The translations under genes were made by a program, and so were the position numbers. This document shows positions 40,781 through 49,629 of a stretch of DNA of 55,658 nt, one piece after another; the first letter of the stretch is position 1, and the number at the start of each line of letters is the position of its first letter. The DNA comes from JBCCMA01 sp045107005 (GTDB lineage: Bacteria; Pseudomonadota; Gammaproteobacteria; Steroidobacterales; JBCCMA01), in contig JBGCFP010000039.1 in assembly GCA_045107005.1 (NCBI GenBank), positions 1 through 55,658 of the forward strand, read 5' to 3'. The notes under the pieces are model-generated. The model made no database searches and was not told the origin of the DNA. It worked only from the letters and a program-made list of their open reading frames with translations.

Positions 40781-41508
40781 GTCATGCTGTCCCACGCGTC
40801 AGGCACCAGCAGGTATCCTTTGCTCCAGACGGTTTTGATCCGTGTCGGTGATGTCGCGCTGTCCCCAAGTTTGCGGCGCAGCCGCGAGATGCGCCCGTCG
40901 ATGGATCGATCGGAGCCGTCGTATTCGATGCCGCGCAGCGCGCACGAGATGTCGTTGCGGCTGAGAATGGTGCCGGCGTTTTGCATCAGTAGCCACAGAA
41001 GGTCGAATTCCTGTGTCGTCAGTTCCACGGCGTTGCCGTTGAGCACCGCCTCGTGTGCCGCGGCGCTGACTTTCAAAGTGCCCAGCGTGATGGTGTCAGT
41101 GGCCAACGCCTGCGGCGCGGCTCGACCTTCGCGACGCAACAGTGCGCGCGTACGCGCCAGCAGCACCATCGGATCGACCGGTTTGGCCACGTAGTCGTCG
41201 GCGCCCGCTTCCAGGCCAATGACTTGGTCGATGTCGGCGTCGCGTGCGGTAAAAATCAAGATGGGGCCGTCGAATTCCGTGCGCAGCTCCCGACACAGCG
41301 TCAGGCCGTCGACTCCAGGTAGCATCAGGTCCAGCAGTACAATGCGCGGCGCCAAAGACCGGAATCTGGCAATGGCCTGATCTCCGCGCGACTCGATTTC
41401 GACCGTCAGATCGTTCTGCCGAAAGTACTTGGCCGTCAATTCGGCCAGACGTGCGTCGTCTTCGACCAGCAGTATGTCCAGGGTCTTAGCGTTCAAAGTA
41501 CGTCCCAT
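40777..41508 (-). CDS. OmpR/RstA-like response regulator
   Basis: A 243-residue response regulator. The receiver domain has VEDDARLAE, phosphoacceptor Asp in VLLDLMLPGVDGL, the threonine of IFTARD, and the lysine of YVAKPVDP. The C-terminal winged helix includes ELTTQEFDLLWLLMQNAG, then SIDGRISRLRRKLGD, with KTVWSKGYLLV closing the wing. Its first 16 bases overlap the end of the DUF3019 gene and its stop overlaps the kinase start. Together with MipA and DUF3019 this is a recurring gene set in marine gammaproteobacteria. Confidence 0.92.
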   Translation of the reverse strand: MGRTLNAKTLDILLVEDDARLAELTAKYFRQNDLTVEIESRGDQAIARFRSLAPRIVLLDLMLPGVDGLTLCRELRTEFDGPILIFTARDADIDQVIGLEAGADDYVAKPVDPMVLLARTRALLRREGRAAPQALATDTITLGTLKVSAAAHEAVLNGNAVELTTQEFDLLWLLMQNAGTILSRNDISCALRGIEYDGSDRSIDGRISRLRRKLGDSATSPTRIKTVWSKGYLLVPDAWDSMT

Positions 41509-41870
41509 ACGTGGCGAGTACGGCGCCGTCGTCGTCGGTCTTCGCCATCCATTTTCAGAATCTCGACTTTCGTTGACACTCGCGTCTCGCCTTCTTCTTG
41601 CAAGTCATAGCGAAACGTCTTGCTGACCGGGCGCTGATCGTCCACTTGGCCCGCGTCTTCCTCAACCCAGCAGCGCAGCGGTTCGTCGTCGTCCAGGCGC
41701 TTGACGCAGTAGTCGCCGGCCACAGGGCTGGTCCATTCCACATCGAACGTCACATCACACACTGGCGTGCGTTTGTCCACAATGCACAACTTGGGTTGCA
41801 CGGTCAGACGGGGCTTGGGCTCATCGGCTAGCGCCGGCAAGGTAAACAGCAATACGATCAGGTAACGCAT
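41493..41870 (-). CDS. DUF3019 small exported protein
   Basis: A 125-residue protein with a signal peptide (YLIVLLFTLPALA; ATG at 41870, just after the mipA stop). The DUF3019 pattern is visible: LTVQPKLCIVDKRTPVCDVTF, split over two strands, and a later YCVKRLDDDEPLRCW with cysteines that likely form disulfides. The C-terminus is rich in arginine and overlaps the start of the response-regulator gene by 16 bases. Proteins of this group commonly sit next to MipA and RstAB-like genes. Its function is unknown; a periplasmic accessory to the sensor is one possibility. Confidence 0.75.
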   Translation of the reverse strand: MRYLIVLLFTLPALADEPKPRLTVQPKLCIVDKRTPVCDVTFDVEWTSPVAGDYCVKRLDDDEPLRCWVEEDAGQVDDQRPVSKTFRYDLQEEGETRVSTKVEILKMDGEDRRRRRRTRHVWDVL

Positions 41871-41873
41871 CAC

Positions 41874-42683
41874 TCAGAGTCTCATCGACAGACCGGCAAA
41901 GTAGCCCTTCACCGTGTCTTCCGCGACGATGACGCTGGCTGCCGCCTCGCTGTTGATGCGTTCAATGTGCGCGGAGACAACCAGTGCCATTCGCCGAGAT
42001 AAATAGTACCCCGCGCGAAAGCTGGTGCGAACGTTGAATCCGTCGCCGACGACCGACGCCGGCAGCAGAGGGTTGGCTTCGCCTGCCGCCACACCCCAGT
42101 AGTAGTTATTCAGTGCCTTGCTTTTGTAGTTGAGGCCCAACGACGGCTCCACGTATAAGCGTCCGAATCGGCGTCCAACGCTGTAGTCGGCGCTCAGTTC
42201 GAACCCGTCGTGGGTGCCGCTGATGTCGTGGTGCATGGATGCCTGCAGCCGACCCCAGCGCCCGTCAGCCAGCAGCTCCAGGCCGGCTTCAATGGCGTAG
42301 CGCCGGTCGGGCACGGTGATCTGAAGGTTCGTCGGCGCGCCGGTGGGTAACGCGTCGGGGCTTAAGCTGACAACCCGGCTGTTGGTCCGACCGAAAAAAA
42401 CGCGGTCACTGTTGGCGCGTGCAGCCAGGCTTAACGTGAACTTGTCGTTGTTCATCAAGGTCACGCCAACGTCGCCGTTGTCGAAATAAAAGCGCTTGCC
42501 GAACCAGGCCAGATCGATATCGGCCAGCAACGAGATGTCGTCGGCTGCGACCAGTGGATTGCTGCGTTCACCGTAACCCACAGCGATTCCGAGTCGCCAC
42601 GGTGACGTATCGTCGGCCAGCGCGAGGGGCGCGTACGCGCAGAGCAGGCCGACAATGAGTATAGCGATGCGAGTGACGAACAT
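41874..42683 (-). CDS. MipA/OmpV-family outer-membrane protein
   Basis: A 269-residue exported protein (signal ending APLALAD). The barrel-like body begins WRLGIAVGYGERSNPL, then DIDLAWFGKRFYFDNGDVGV, NRLVVSL-like strands, and VGRRFGRLYVEPSLGLNYKS, and ends in FAGLSMRL. These are features of the MipA/OmpV family of small beta-barrel proteins. It is the first gene of the operon with DUF3019 and the two-component system, so its expression is probably controlled by that system. Confidence 0.85.
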   Translation of the reverse strand: MFVTRIAILIVGLLCAYAPLALADDTSPWRLGIAVGYGERSNPLVAADDISLLADIDLAWFGKRFYFDNGDVGVTLMNNDKFTLSLAARANSDRVFFGRTNSRVVSLSPDALPTGAPTNLQITVPDRRYAIEAGLELLADGRWGRLQASMHHDISGTHDGFELSADYSVGRRFGRLYVEPSLGLNYKSKALNNYYWGVAAGEANPLLPASVVGDGFNVRTSFRAGYYLSRRMALVVSAHIERINSEAAASVIVAEDTVKGYFAGLSMRL

Positions 42684-42901
42684 TCTCTACTTCCTTACGG
42701 TTTCCGGGCGCGCGCGAGGACGCGCATCACATTAATCTATTGTCGCTCGCTCAAGCTCGCGTGCGTGAGCTCAACATGTATGGAAATTGTCGAAGAGTGT
42801 AATGCGATGCCGATACACTTTCACACATGACGGTGCATCTTAGACACAGACCGCTGGTCGGCGGCGAGCTAACATTCTTCCAGCTAACACGGAGAACTAT
42901 C

Positions 42902-44830
42902 ATGCATCGCACAAACACCGCGTTGATACTCGCCACTTCTGCACTGACGATCGCGATAAGCGGGTGCGGCGGATCCTCCGAAACGCCAGAGTCGCCGCCG
43001 CCCGCAGCGATCGGGGATCTCAAGCGGGTCGCGAGCGCGCAGGAACTGGAAGACTCGATCAAAGAGGGCTTTTCAACGCTGGTGCCGGCGGTTACGGATG
43101 TGGCAAGCGTAACGACATCAACGGCCGAGTTTTCCGGCACGTATGCGCAGGAGGCCAGTGTGGATGAGGCGGATTCTGCGCGCTACGACGGCGACTTCCT
43201 CTACGTCGCCCCCGCACGCTTCTACCGATGCTGTTTTCTCGCTGCGGTTGGTACAACGACTGATACGCCGTCGCCTGATCCGATACGCTCCATCCGAATT
43301 CTGGAGACGGACGCCGACACGGCCGACGCGACCCTTGCAGGCAGCATTGCGCTTGAGGACGACGTGTCTGTTCAAGGGATGTTTGTCGACGGTGATCAGT
43401 TGTTTGCGCTCACCGGCACGGCCTACTTCGGTCAGTTCGGCGGTTTCTTTAGCGACATTTCGATCTGGGCGCCCGAGCGCATTGGTTATCGTGTTTACGA
43501 CGTGTCGGACAAGGCTGCGCCGACGCAGCAAGTCGACGTGCAAATGGACGGTGTTCTGGTCGACAGTCGCCGTATCGGCGATACCGTCTACATTGTCAGT
43601 CGTCACTCCCCGTCGGTTGCCGGGCTGAATTACGCAGCGACAACGTCCGCCGAGCTGGCGCAGAACGAAGCGTTGCTCGCCGCGCTGACGCTGGACGACC
43701 TGTTGCCCAAAGTGTCGATCGATGGCGTGGAATCGGTTTTGGTTGATCCGGCCAATTGTTTCGTCGCGACAAACGATGACGGTGGTTTTCCCGTCATTAC
43801 CAGTGTGACGCAAGTGCCGATGGATAACCCGTCCGCGTTGGTGACCACCTGTTACAACGAACCCGTGCACGGCGCCTACCTGACCCGGAACAGTCTTTAT
43901 CTGACGGCGCTGGAATATTCGTCCGAGACCGATCAACCGATGACGAGTGTGCACAAGTTTGGCCTGGATAGCGCGACCCCAGATTACCGCGGGTCCATTG
44001 ACGTGCCGGGACACGTGTGGCGCGGCGGCCAGGCGGATTTTCGACTCAGTGAGCACAATGGAGACTTGCGCATGCTTACCGAGACGTTTACCTCCGACGC
44101 AGATGACAGAGTGGATCAGAATCTCTACGTATTGCGCGAATCAGCGAACGCGCCGGCACTCACCGTGGTCGGCGAATTGCCCAATGCCGAGCGACCCCAA
44201 GAGATCGGCAAACCGAACGAAGCGCTGTACGGCGTACGCTTTTTGGGCGACCGTGCGTACGCCGTGACGTTCGAGCGGATCGACCCGCTGTACGCGCTGG
44301 ATCTTTCGGACCCCACAGATCCGCAGATTGCTGGCGAACTGACGGTGACCGGATTCTCCGATTTCCTCCACCCGGTGTCCGACGAATTGTTGCTGGGTCT
44401 TGGGACGGGCGACGACGGCGGTGTCAAAGTTGAGTTGTTCGACGTATCGGTCATCACGCAGCCGTTGTCACGCGGTGCGATCAGTTTCGGCGCCGGGTCC
44501 TGGAGTGAGGCTACCTTCAATCGTCATGCGTTCACGTATCTTGCCGGTGCGATGGATCGTTTGACCATCCCGGTCACGCGCTATGAAGACGCTGACCCTT
44601 ACGGGTTCTACGTCACCGGCCTGCAGATGCTGCAGGTGCGCGACAAGGACATGCCAAATATGGCGACGCTCGAATCTGTGGGTGAGATGTCGCCCGAGCA
44701 GACCCCGAACGTGAGCTACGTTGATCGCAACCGCAGTTACCTCAATGGCGACGCGCTGTTTTACATACGCGATAACGAAGTATTCGGCGCACTGTGGCAA
44801 ACACCGGACGCCGTCAACGGTCCGTTCTGA
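42902..44830 (+). CDS. Beta-propeller lipoprotein (PF09826-type)
   Basis: A 642-residue lipoprotein; ATG at 42902 follows CGGAGAAC, and the lipobox is ISGC (Cys21). The N-terminal LKRVASAQELEDSIKEGF and the later repeats YTVRFLG-like (LYGVRFLGDRAYAVTFERIDPLYALDLSDP) are typical of the secreted beta-propeller-domain family found near copper or membrane biogenesis genes in some bacteria. RYDGDFLYVAPARF, IRILETDAD and RIGDTVYIVSRHS mark successive blades. A cysteine pair RCC at residue 92-94 is unusual. Between it and mipA lies a 218-bp divergent region with a direct repeat AGCTAACA (42867 and 42882). Biochemical function unknown. Confidence 0.75.
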   Translation: MHRTNTALILATSALTIAISGCGGSSETPESPPPAAIGDLKRVASAQELEDSIKEGFSTLVPAVTDVASVTTSTAEFSGTYAQEASVDEADSARYDGDFLYVAPARFYRCCFLAAVGTTTDTPSPDPIRSIRILETDADTADATLAGSIALEDDVSVQGMFVDGDQLFALTGTAYFGQFGGFFSDISIWAPERIGYRVYDVSDKAAPTQQVDVQMDGVLVDSRRIGDTVYIVSRHSPSVAGLNYAATTSAELAQNEALLAALTLDDLLPKVSIDGVESVLVDPANCFVATNDDGGFPVITSVTQVPMDNPSALVTTCYNEPVHGAYLTRNSLYLTALEYSSETDQPMTSVHKFGLDSATPDYRGSIDVPGHVWRGGQADFRLSEHNGDLRMLTETFTSDADDRVDQNLYVLRESANAPALTVVGELPNAERPQEIGKPNEALYGVRFLGDRAYAVTFERIDPLYALDLSDPTDPQIAGELTVTGFSDFLHPVSDELLLGLGTGDDGGVKVELFDVSVITQPLSRGAISFGAGSWSEATFNRHAFTYLAGAMDRLTIPVTRYEDADPYGFYVTGLQMLQVRDKDMPNMATLESVGEMSPEQTPNVSYVDRNRSYLNGDALFYIRDNEVFGALWQTPDAVNGPF

Positions 44831-44860
44831 TTGCCGTTGGCCGGTTACCGGCGCCAGGCG

Positions 44861-45298
44861 TCAGGGCTTGTTGATGCGTTTGGGTTTGGTTTCGCGCACT
44901 GACTTCAGCCAGTTTTGAAGCGTGGAGGTCTGCCGCGCGGTGAGATCCAGCGCCCCGGCCATGAGTTCGATGGTATCGACGACACGCCCGCGAATCGCGG
45001 CGCCCACTTCGGTGGGGGCCATGCTCGGGCCTTTGCCAAACAGAATCCAGCCAGGGGATACATTGGTGATGTCCGCGATGGCTTCAATGAGCTTTAGATT
45101 GGGATTACGTGGTTCCGTTGTCTCGAGACGATGCAAGCCGGTTTTCGACAGATCGATAGCGTAGTCGCGCAAACGCTCGCGCAGCTCGGCCGGCTCCATT
45201 TGGGCGCGATTGCGCGCGTGGCGCAATCGTTCGGCAATATTGCTCGGTTCGTCTGACAACGGCGTCTCGTTCTGGCTGCGGCGTGGGCGACATGGCAC
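44861..45298 (-). CDS. XRE-family helix-turn-helix regulator
   Basis: A 145-residue protein. Residues 20-80 form an XRE-type DNA-binding domain: IAERLRHARNRAQMEPAELR, then IDLSKTGLHRLETTEPRNPN and LKLIEAIADITNVSPGWILFG. The C-terminal part has no recognised domain. The ATG at 45298 is the only upstream start of a reasonable kind, but the first 14 residues are arginine-rich and poorly conserved in look, so a later non-ATG start is possible. It is convergent with the propeller gene and follows the PQQ dehydrogenase gene by 28 bp on the same strand, so it could be cotranscribed. Target unknown. Confidence 0.75.
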   Translation of the reverse strand: MPCRPRRSQNETPLSDEPSNIAERLRHARNRAQMEPAELRERLRDYAIDLSKTGLHRLETTEPRNPNLKLIEAIADITNVSPGWILFGKGPSMAPTEVGAAIRGRVVDTIELMAGALDLTARQTSTLQNWLKSVRETKPKRINKP

Positions 45299-45326
45299 AC
45301 GAAAGCGCGGAACCTGTCAAACGTGA

Positions 45327-46448
45327 TTAAGGTGTGAGCTTGAGCAGCCGACCTTTGTTCCCGTCTTCCAGAAGCCAAATGGCACCACCCGGGCCTTGAA
45401 CCACACTGCGAATTCGCGAGCGCATCGGGAAACGCTCAACTTCGCGCGCCGTGTCGCCGTCGGTCTCAATGCGCACCAAGGCTTGCGATGACAAACCCGC
45501 CGCGAAGAAGCTGCCTTTCCAGGCGCTAAACAGATCGCCGCTGTAGACCATCAGATCACCGGGGGAAATCACCGGCGTCCACCAAGCTGCGGGCGGCAGA
45601 AATTCGGGTCGGGTTGCGTGATCGGGAATGTCGCGACCGTCGTAGTGATCGCCGTTGGACACAACAGGGTAGCCATAATTGCCGCCGCGTACGACGCGAT
45701 TGAGTTCGTCGCCGCCAGCCGGGCCCATCTCGATGTCCCAAAGCTGGCCGTCGAGGTCGATGGCAATGCCCAGCGGATTGCGATGACCGAGCGACCAGAT
45801 TTCGCCGTAAACGCCACGCCGGTCAACGCTCGCGTTGCTATCGCGATATTTTACGAACGGATTGTCTTTCGGGATGGCGCCGTCGTCTTTCAGGCGCAGT
45901 ATCTTTCCCATGTTCGACTGCATGTCCTGCGCAGGCGTAAATTTCTGGCGATCACCCGACGAAATCCACAGGTAGCCGTCCTCGTCAAACAGCAAGCGGT
46001 GGCCGTAGTGGCCACGGCCCAGCACTTTGGGATACTGGCGCCAGATGACTTCAGTCTCGCCGAGCGTGCCGCCACGCTCGTTAAGGTCAAGCTTCGCGCG
46101 CGCGACTGCGGCACCGCGTGTGTTGCCCGGGCCCACTTCCACGTAGCTCAGGTAGATCAAACCGTTGCGCTTGAATTTTGGGTGAACGGCGACGTCACCG
46201 AGGCCACCTTGCCCTCCGAAGTCTACCGCCGGCACGTTGTCAAGCGGTTCGGACTTGTCGCCGCTTTGGGTCACGATGAACACGCGGCCTTCTTTTTCGG
46301 TGACCAGCAGTCTGCCGTCCGGCAGAAACGCCATCGCCCACGGCTTGTCGAACGCAGCCACCGGCGTTTTCGTGAACGGCGAATCGGTTTTCGCGCAGGC
46401 AATGGATACGGTAAATACGCTGATAAAGACGACAAGCGATCGGAACAT
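45327..46448 (-). CDS. PQQ-dependent sugar dehydrogenase (soluble aldose type)
   Basis: A 373-residue exported protein; ATG at 46448 begins the signal peptide FRSLVVFISVFTVSIACAK. The six-bladed propeller of the soluble glucose/sorbosone dehydrogenase family is shown by PWAMAFLPDGRLLVTEKEG, GGQGGLGDVAVHPKF, RGHYGHRLLFDEDG with the catalytic histidine of the family, WSLGHRNPLGIAID, EMGPAGGDELN and GNYGYPVVS. It would oxidise a sugar with pyrroloquinoline quinone in the periplasm. No PQQ biosynthesis gene is present here, so the cofactor must be supplied from elsewhere. It lies between the metalloprotease and the XRE gene on the same strand. Confidence 0.88.
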   Translation of the reverse strand: MFRSLVVFISVFTVSIACAKTDSPFTKTPVAAFDKPWAMAFLPDGRLLVTEKEGRVFIVTQSGDKSEPLDNVPAVDFGGQGGLGDVAVHPKFKRNGLIYLSYVEVGPGNTRGAAVARAKLDLNERGGTLGETEVIWRQYPKVLGRGHYGHRLLFDEDGYLWISSGDRQKFTPAQDMQSNMGKILRLKDDGAIPKDNPFVKYRDSNASVDRRGVYGEIWSLGHRNPLGIAIDLDGQLWDIEMGPAGGDELNRVVRGGNYGYPVVSNGDHYDGRDIPDHATRPEFLPPAAWWTPVISPGDLMVYSGDLFSAWKGSFFAAGLSSQALVRIETDGDTAREVERFPMRSRIRSVVQGPGGAIWLLEDGNKGRLLKLTP

Positions 46449-46636
46449 GACGGACGGCCTCGGGCTAACAACTTGGCAAAGCACGACAGTGCCGCGTTGC
46501 GCTGCTGAGGGCAAGGGTGAAGTGATCATGTGCGGCTTCGTTTGAACGAGCCATGGTCTCCTTTGGCCGTAACGGGGCGCGGCGCTCTGTCGTGTGCGGC
46601 TTGGCAGCGCGGCAAGAAGCCATCGATATTGCAAAG

Positions 46637-46666
46637 ACCTGACGCGACAATCGTGTCGCGTCAGGT
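46637..46666. terminator. 13-bp perfect hairpin after the metalloprotease gene
   Basis: ACCTGACGCGACA (46637-46649), loop ATCG, and TGTCGCGTCAGGT (46654-46666) form a perfect 13-bp stem 24 bp beyond the stop of the minus-strand gene at 46691. Only a short CTTT follows on that strand, so termination is probable but not of textbook strength. Confidence 0.7.
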
Positions 46667-46690
46667 CGTCTGCTCAGTCAATGACAAACG

Positions 46691-48562
46691 CTAAGGAGCG
46701 ATACCGCTTGGCCCCGGGGCGCCAAAGAAACTGCCGCGTAACCGCCCAAGATCGATCACGTTGACCACGCCATCGCCATTCAGGTCTGCGTCGGGATCAT
46801 TGTCAAAGAACACCGAACGCATGCGACCCAGATCGACCACATTGATGACACCGTCGTTGTTCAGATCCGCATCACAGACGTTGCCGTAGCCATCACCGTT
46901 AGTATCGCGTTGATCAGCGTTGGGCTCATCGGTGCAGTTGTCGGCTGAATCGAGGACGCCGTCCTCATCGCTGTCCAACGGTGCTTCCAGACCAAACGCC
47001 TCGTAGTCGTTGATCAGCAGATTGCTGTCTGCGGAGTCCGCCGCGAGCTTGAACACGTTTTGCTGCTCAGGATCGGGAATAACCGTTTCGTCGGCAGCGA
47101 CGATTAGTGTGACGCGTGCGTCGATGTCTTCTTCGCCATCGCCCTGGGCATCCAGGACGCCGGGTATGCGGTAGCCGCCAAAGTCGCCGATCGTTGGGTC
47201 GTATTCACAGCCCAGTTCGCCACAGGTGGCGCTGAAACGAAATGGAATGCCGTTCTCCTGATCCGAATCAAAGGTCATTTCAAACAAGGTGGGTGGTCGT
47301 TCGAAAACCGGTTCGGCCGGTGGGTTCAAATTGACCTGACCCTCGAAGTTCTCTTCGGGCTCGATGAGTTCGCCATTAAATTCGCCGCTTTCTTCAAATC
47401 GCGCGAAGCCGACTCCAGAGCGAAAGCCCAACGCTCCGAGTTCCATCGTGGATAACCAGCCCAGGTTTGCCCATTCGGGCGCCTCTGGCAAAGGTCTCGG
47501 AACGGGCGGGAAGGGTCCGTCGACAAACGGCGGTTCGTCAAACAACCAAAACCATTTGAGATCCCACAGTGGGATCAACTCGATACAGCAAAAGATCTGT
47601 AACCGACGATTGTAGCCAACGTAGTTAAGCGCGTGCGTGTCGGTGCTTTCGATTCCCTGTTGCACGCCGGGCGCCAGAGTCGGGTCCATCAACAAGCCGC
47701 GGTCGTCGCTCCAGTGGCTTGCCTGGCAGCGCATGTTGCCTGAGTCGCACAGCGGATCGATCAGCTGTACTCCGTGCGACAGCGTAATGTTGTTGCGCAC
47801 GCTGTCGAAATACTCGGCGTCGCCGGCGGTCAGCAAACGCGGTTCGCTGCCAAGTCCGTGGCTGCCCCCGGTTTCTTCAAAACGCCACAGATCCAGCGTG
47901 TTTGGATAAAGCACGAAGCCGGCGTTGCCATCCTGCACGTCGGTGACGCTGAAAAACCCGAGGCCGTGCGCGATCTCATGCCGGGCGACGGCCGTGAAGT
48001 CTGTCTGTGACCCGTTAATCCCGTCGCTATCGTCGTAGTCGAAGTCGTTGGTGAAATCCGTGTTGAACGTGATGACCGCGTCGACGCCCGGCGGCGCCGA
48101 TCCGTAGACCGAATCGGGCGACGTGCCAAGGCCAAGCGCTTTGGCGTTTGCCGTCGCCATGGTGACGCGGTTGCCGGTTCTTTCGCCATTGATGTCAATG
48201 ATTGGCACCAAGGATGCGGGCAGTGCAGCCACGGCGGCGCTTTCGGCCGAGTTGTCCGCATCAGCCGCCATGGCGTTGATCACGGCGGTGTAGAGGTGCG
48301 TGGTACGCGTGGTGCGCGTTGAGCCTAGAATGTTGTCGTCCAGATTGTTGAAGGCAATGTTGATGTTGATGGTGATCGGATCGGAAAACGTGTCCTCCCA
48401 TTCGTCCGCCGCGCGCCGAAACGCTGCGAACTGATCAGACGTCATCGGTGTGACGCCGACGTCGCTAAGATTGATGGTGAGTGCTTGAGCGTGCCCGGCG
48501 CTCAGTGCGGTTAGCAGGGTGGCGAAAAAAGCGCCGTGTACCCGATTTCTTTGGTGTCTCAT
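46691..48562 (-). CDS. Secreted NF038122-type metalloprotease with TSP3/dockerin-like C-terminus
   Basis: A 623-residue exported protein; ATG at 48562 is fixed by the AAGGAGGA box six bases upstream, and a signal peptide ends near HAQA. The zinc motif is AVARHEIAHGLGFFSV with His195, Glu196 and His199, and the surrounding order (early NLSDVGVTPMTSDQ-like region, FRRAADEWEDTFSDPITI, then HEIAHGLGF) is that of NF038122-family metalloproteases. The body is rich in aromatic and acidic residues. The last 95 residues form TSP3 calcium-binding repeats (DSDEDGVLDSADNC, DQRDTNGDGYGNVCD), a dockerin-like double loop (LNNDGVINVVDLGRMR, LNGDGVVNVIDLGRLR) and the tail FFGAPGPSG. The same C-terminal layout ends the pseudo-subtilase at 31730. 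Confidence 0.8.
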   Translation of the reverse strand: MRHQRNRVHGAFFATLLTALSAGHAQALTINLSDVGVTPMTSDQFAAFRRAADEWEDTFSDPITININIAFNNLDDNILGSTRTTRTTHLYTAVINAMAADADNSAESAAVAALPASLVPIIDINGERTGNRVTMATANAKALGLGTSPDSVYGSAPPGVDAVITFNTDFTNDFDYDDSDGINGSQTDFTAVARHEIAHGLGFFSVTDVQDGNAGFVLYPNTLDLWRFEETGGSHGLGSEPRLLTAGDAEYFDSVRNNITLSHGVQLIDPLCDSGNMRCQASHWSDDRGLLMDPTLAPGVQQGIESTDTHALNYVGYNRRLQIFCCIELIPLWDLKWFWLFDEPPFVDGPFPPVPRPLPEAPEWANLGWLSTMELGALGFRSGVGFARFEESGEFNGELIEPEENFEGQVNLNPPAEPVFERPPTLFEMTFDSDQENGIPFRFSATCGELGCEYDPTIGDFGGYRIPGVLDAQGDGEEDIDARVTLIVAADETVIPDPEQQNVFKLAADSADSNLLINDYEAFGLEAPLDSDEDGVLDSADNCTDEPNADQRDTNGDGYGNVCDADLNNDGVINVVDLGRMRSVFFDNDPDADLNGDGVVNVIDLGRLRGSFFGAPGPSGIAP

Positions 48563-48592
48563 GACTCCTCCTTGAAGCATTGATGAGGCAAT

Positions 48593-48657
48593 TTGACGGG
48601 CAGATCTGGCGCAACTCCCCCAAGAGTTTTTCTCCGTGCCAAAAAAACGCCCGTCAA
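48593..48657. repeat. Inverted repeat in the metalloprotease leader region
   Basis: TTGACGGGC (48593-48601) and GCCCGTCAA (48649-48657) are perfect 9-bp arms separated by 47 nt, 31 bp or more upstream of the metalloprotease start on the minus strand. The arms could form the base of a structured leader in the mRNA, or be separate half-sites. TTGACG is also -35-like. Confidence 0.4.
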
Positions 48658-48798
48658 TAGTAAGGCGCTGCCGGTTGGACAATTCCCTCATCGACTGGCG
48701 AAGTTTTGATTGAGCGAGAACGAGAATCGCCCCAGCGTTATGGGACGCTGAGGCGATCATGAATCACGCGCGGCTCGGTCAGCCGCGATGGCGTGACG

Positions 48799-49554
48799 CT
48801 AGTCGAGCTGCGTTTCGAGTACGACGCGCAGTGCTTCACCGTCGCGCTGCAGGTTGACGTTGGCCCGCCTTACCGACTGCGTGGGCGATGCAAATCGATA
48901 GACCGAGTCGTTGCCCACTTCCGCCGCACCGAACACAGCAAACTGCTGGTCCGCGCACAGATTGGGTCCGGCGAAGTAGTGCAGATTCGGATCCGAGCAG
49001 TAGGGGTCGAGGAAGTTGGTGATCTGACTCAGCTCGCCGCCGGGCACCGGTGCCCCGTGACTGCGCACCACCAGATGCACTTCGGCTTGCGGGTTTTCAA
49101 AGCCGCGACCAAACCCCATGGGGTCCACGCCCTGTGGCAGACCGGCCAGCGGCTGTTCTTTGGTTTCATAGAGTGACGCAACCAGCCGAATTTGTCCGCT
49201 CGGGGAAGTCAGGCCCCCGGTCGCGAAGAGCACGGCAATCTCGGCGCCGGCGTTCGGTGCGATCAGCGACGGGTCCGGGCTACCGCTTGCCATTGAATCG
49301 AGAAACGGTTGGCCGAACACATCAGCGCTGGTGCACTTAGCCTGCGGGTCAGGGCTGCCAAGGCACAGATCGGGTTGGTTGAAGATCACCCACCACATCG
49401 TCACGGCGTGTTTTGCTGTGGTCGGGACTTGACCGGTCGATGATACGGGCGATATTGCGCTCGCTTCCGGCGTCACGCGGTCCGCGTGTGCCGTTGGGGC
49501 GGCAGCAGTGACGACCAGTGCGGCCGTCGCGAGTGTGTTGATAAGTGAATTCAT
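48799..49554 (-). CDS. Secreted protein of unknown family
   Basis: A 251-residue exported protein with AAGGAG before the ATG and a signal peptide ending APTAHADR. The mature part includes HAVTMWWVIFNQPDLCL, then SADVFGQPFLDS, PNAGAEIAVLFATGG and LTSPSGQIRLVASLYETK, and ends SVRRANVNLQRDGEALRVV with a VLETQLD tail. Four cysteines (DLCLG, AKCTS, PYCSD, NLCAD) are spaced so as to allow two disulfides. I do not recognise the family. It lies 236 bp upstream of the metalloprotease gene on the same strand but has its own long leader gap, and is followed by nothing coupled. Confidence 0.7.
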   Translation of the reverse strand: MNSLINTLATAALVVTAAAPTAHADRVTPEASAISPVSSTGQVPTTAKHAVTMWWVIFNQPDLCLGSPDPQAKCTSADVFGQPFLDSMASGSPDPSLIAPNAGAEIAVLFATGGLTSPSGQIRLVASLYETKEQPLAGLPQGVDPMGFGRGFENPQAEVHLVVRSHGAPVPGGELSQITNFLDPYCSDPNLHYFAGPNLCADQQFAVFGAAEVGNDSVYRFASPTQSVRRANVNLQRDGEALRVVLETQLD

Positions 49555-49629
49555 GTTGATCTCCTTAAGTAATGTTGAGTAAGAGTTGTGGATGGAAAAA
49601 ACACAGTGGGGCGACCTGTCGTTGTCGCT

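Noticed and set aside
42867..42889. Direct repeat AGCTAACA (42867-42874 and 42882-42889) upstream of the propeller lipoprotein
   Set aside because: Two eight-base copies 15 bp apart are too little to claim a regulatory site without other copies or a regulator gene nearby.
44840..44852. GCCGGT-T-ACCGGC palindrome between the propeller and XRE genes
   Set aside because: It lies between convergent genes with only six-base arms and no T run, and such GC-rich short palindromes are expected by chance here. At most it is a minor terminator.
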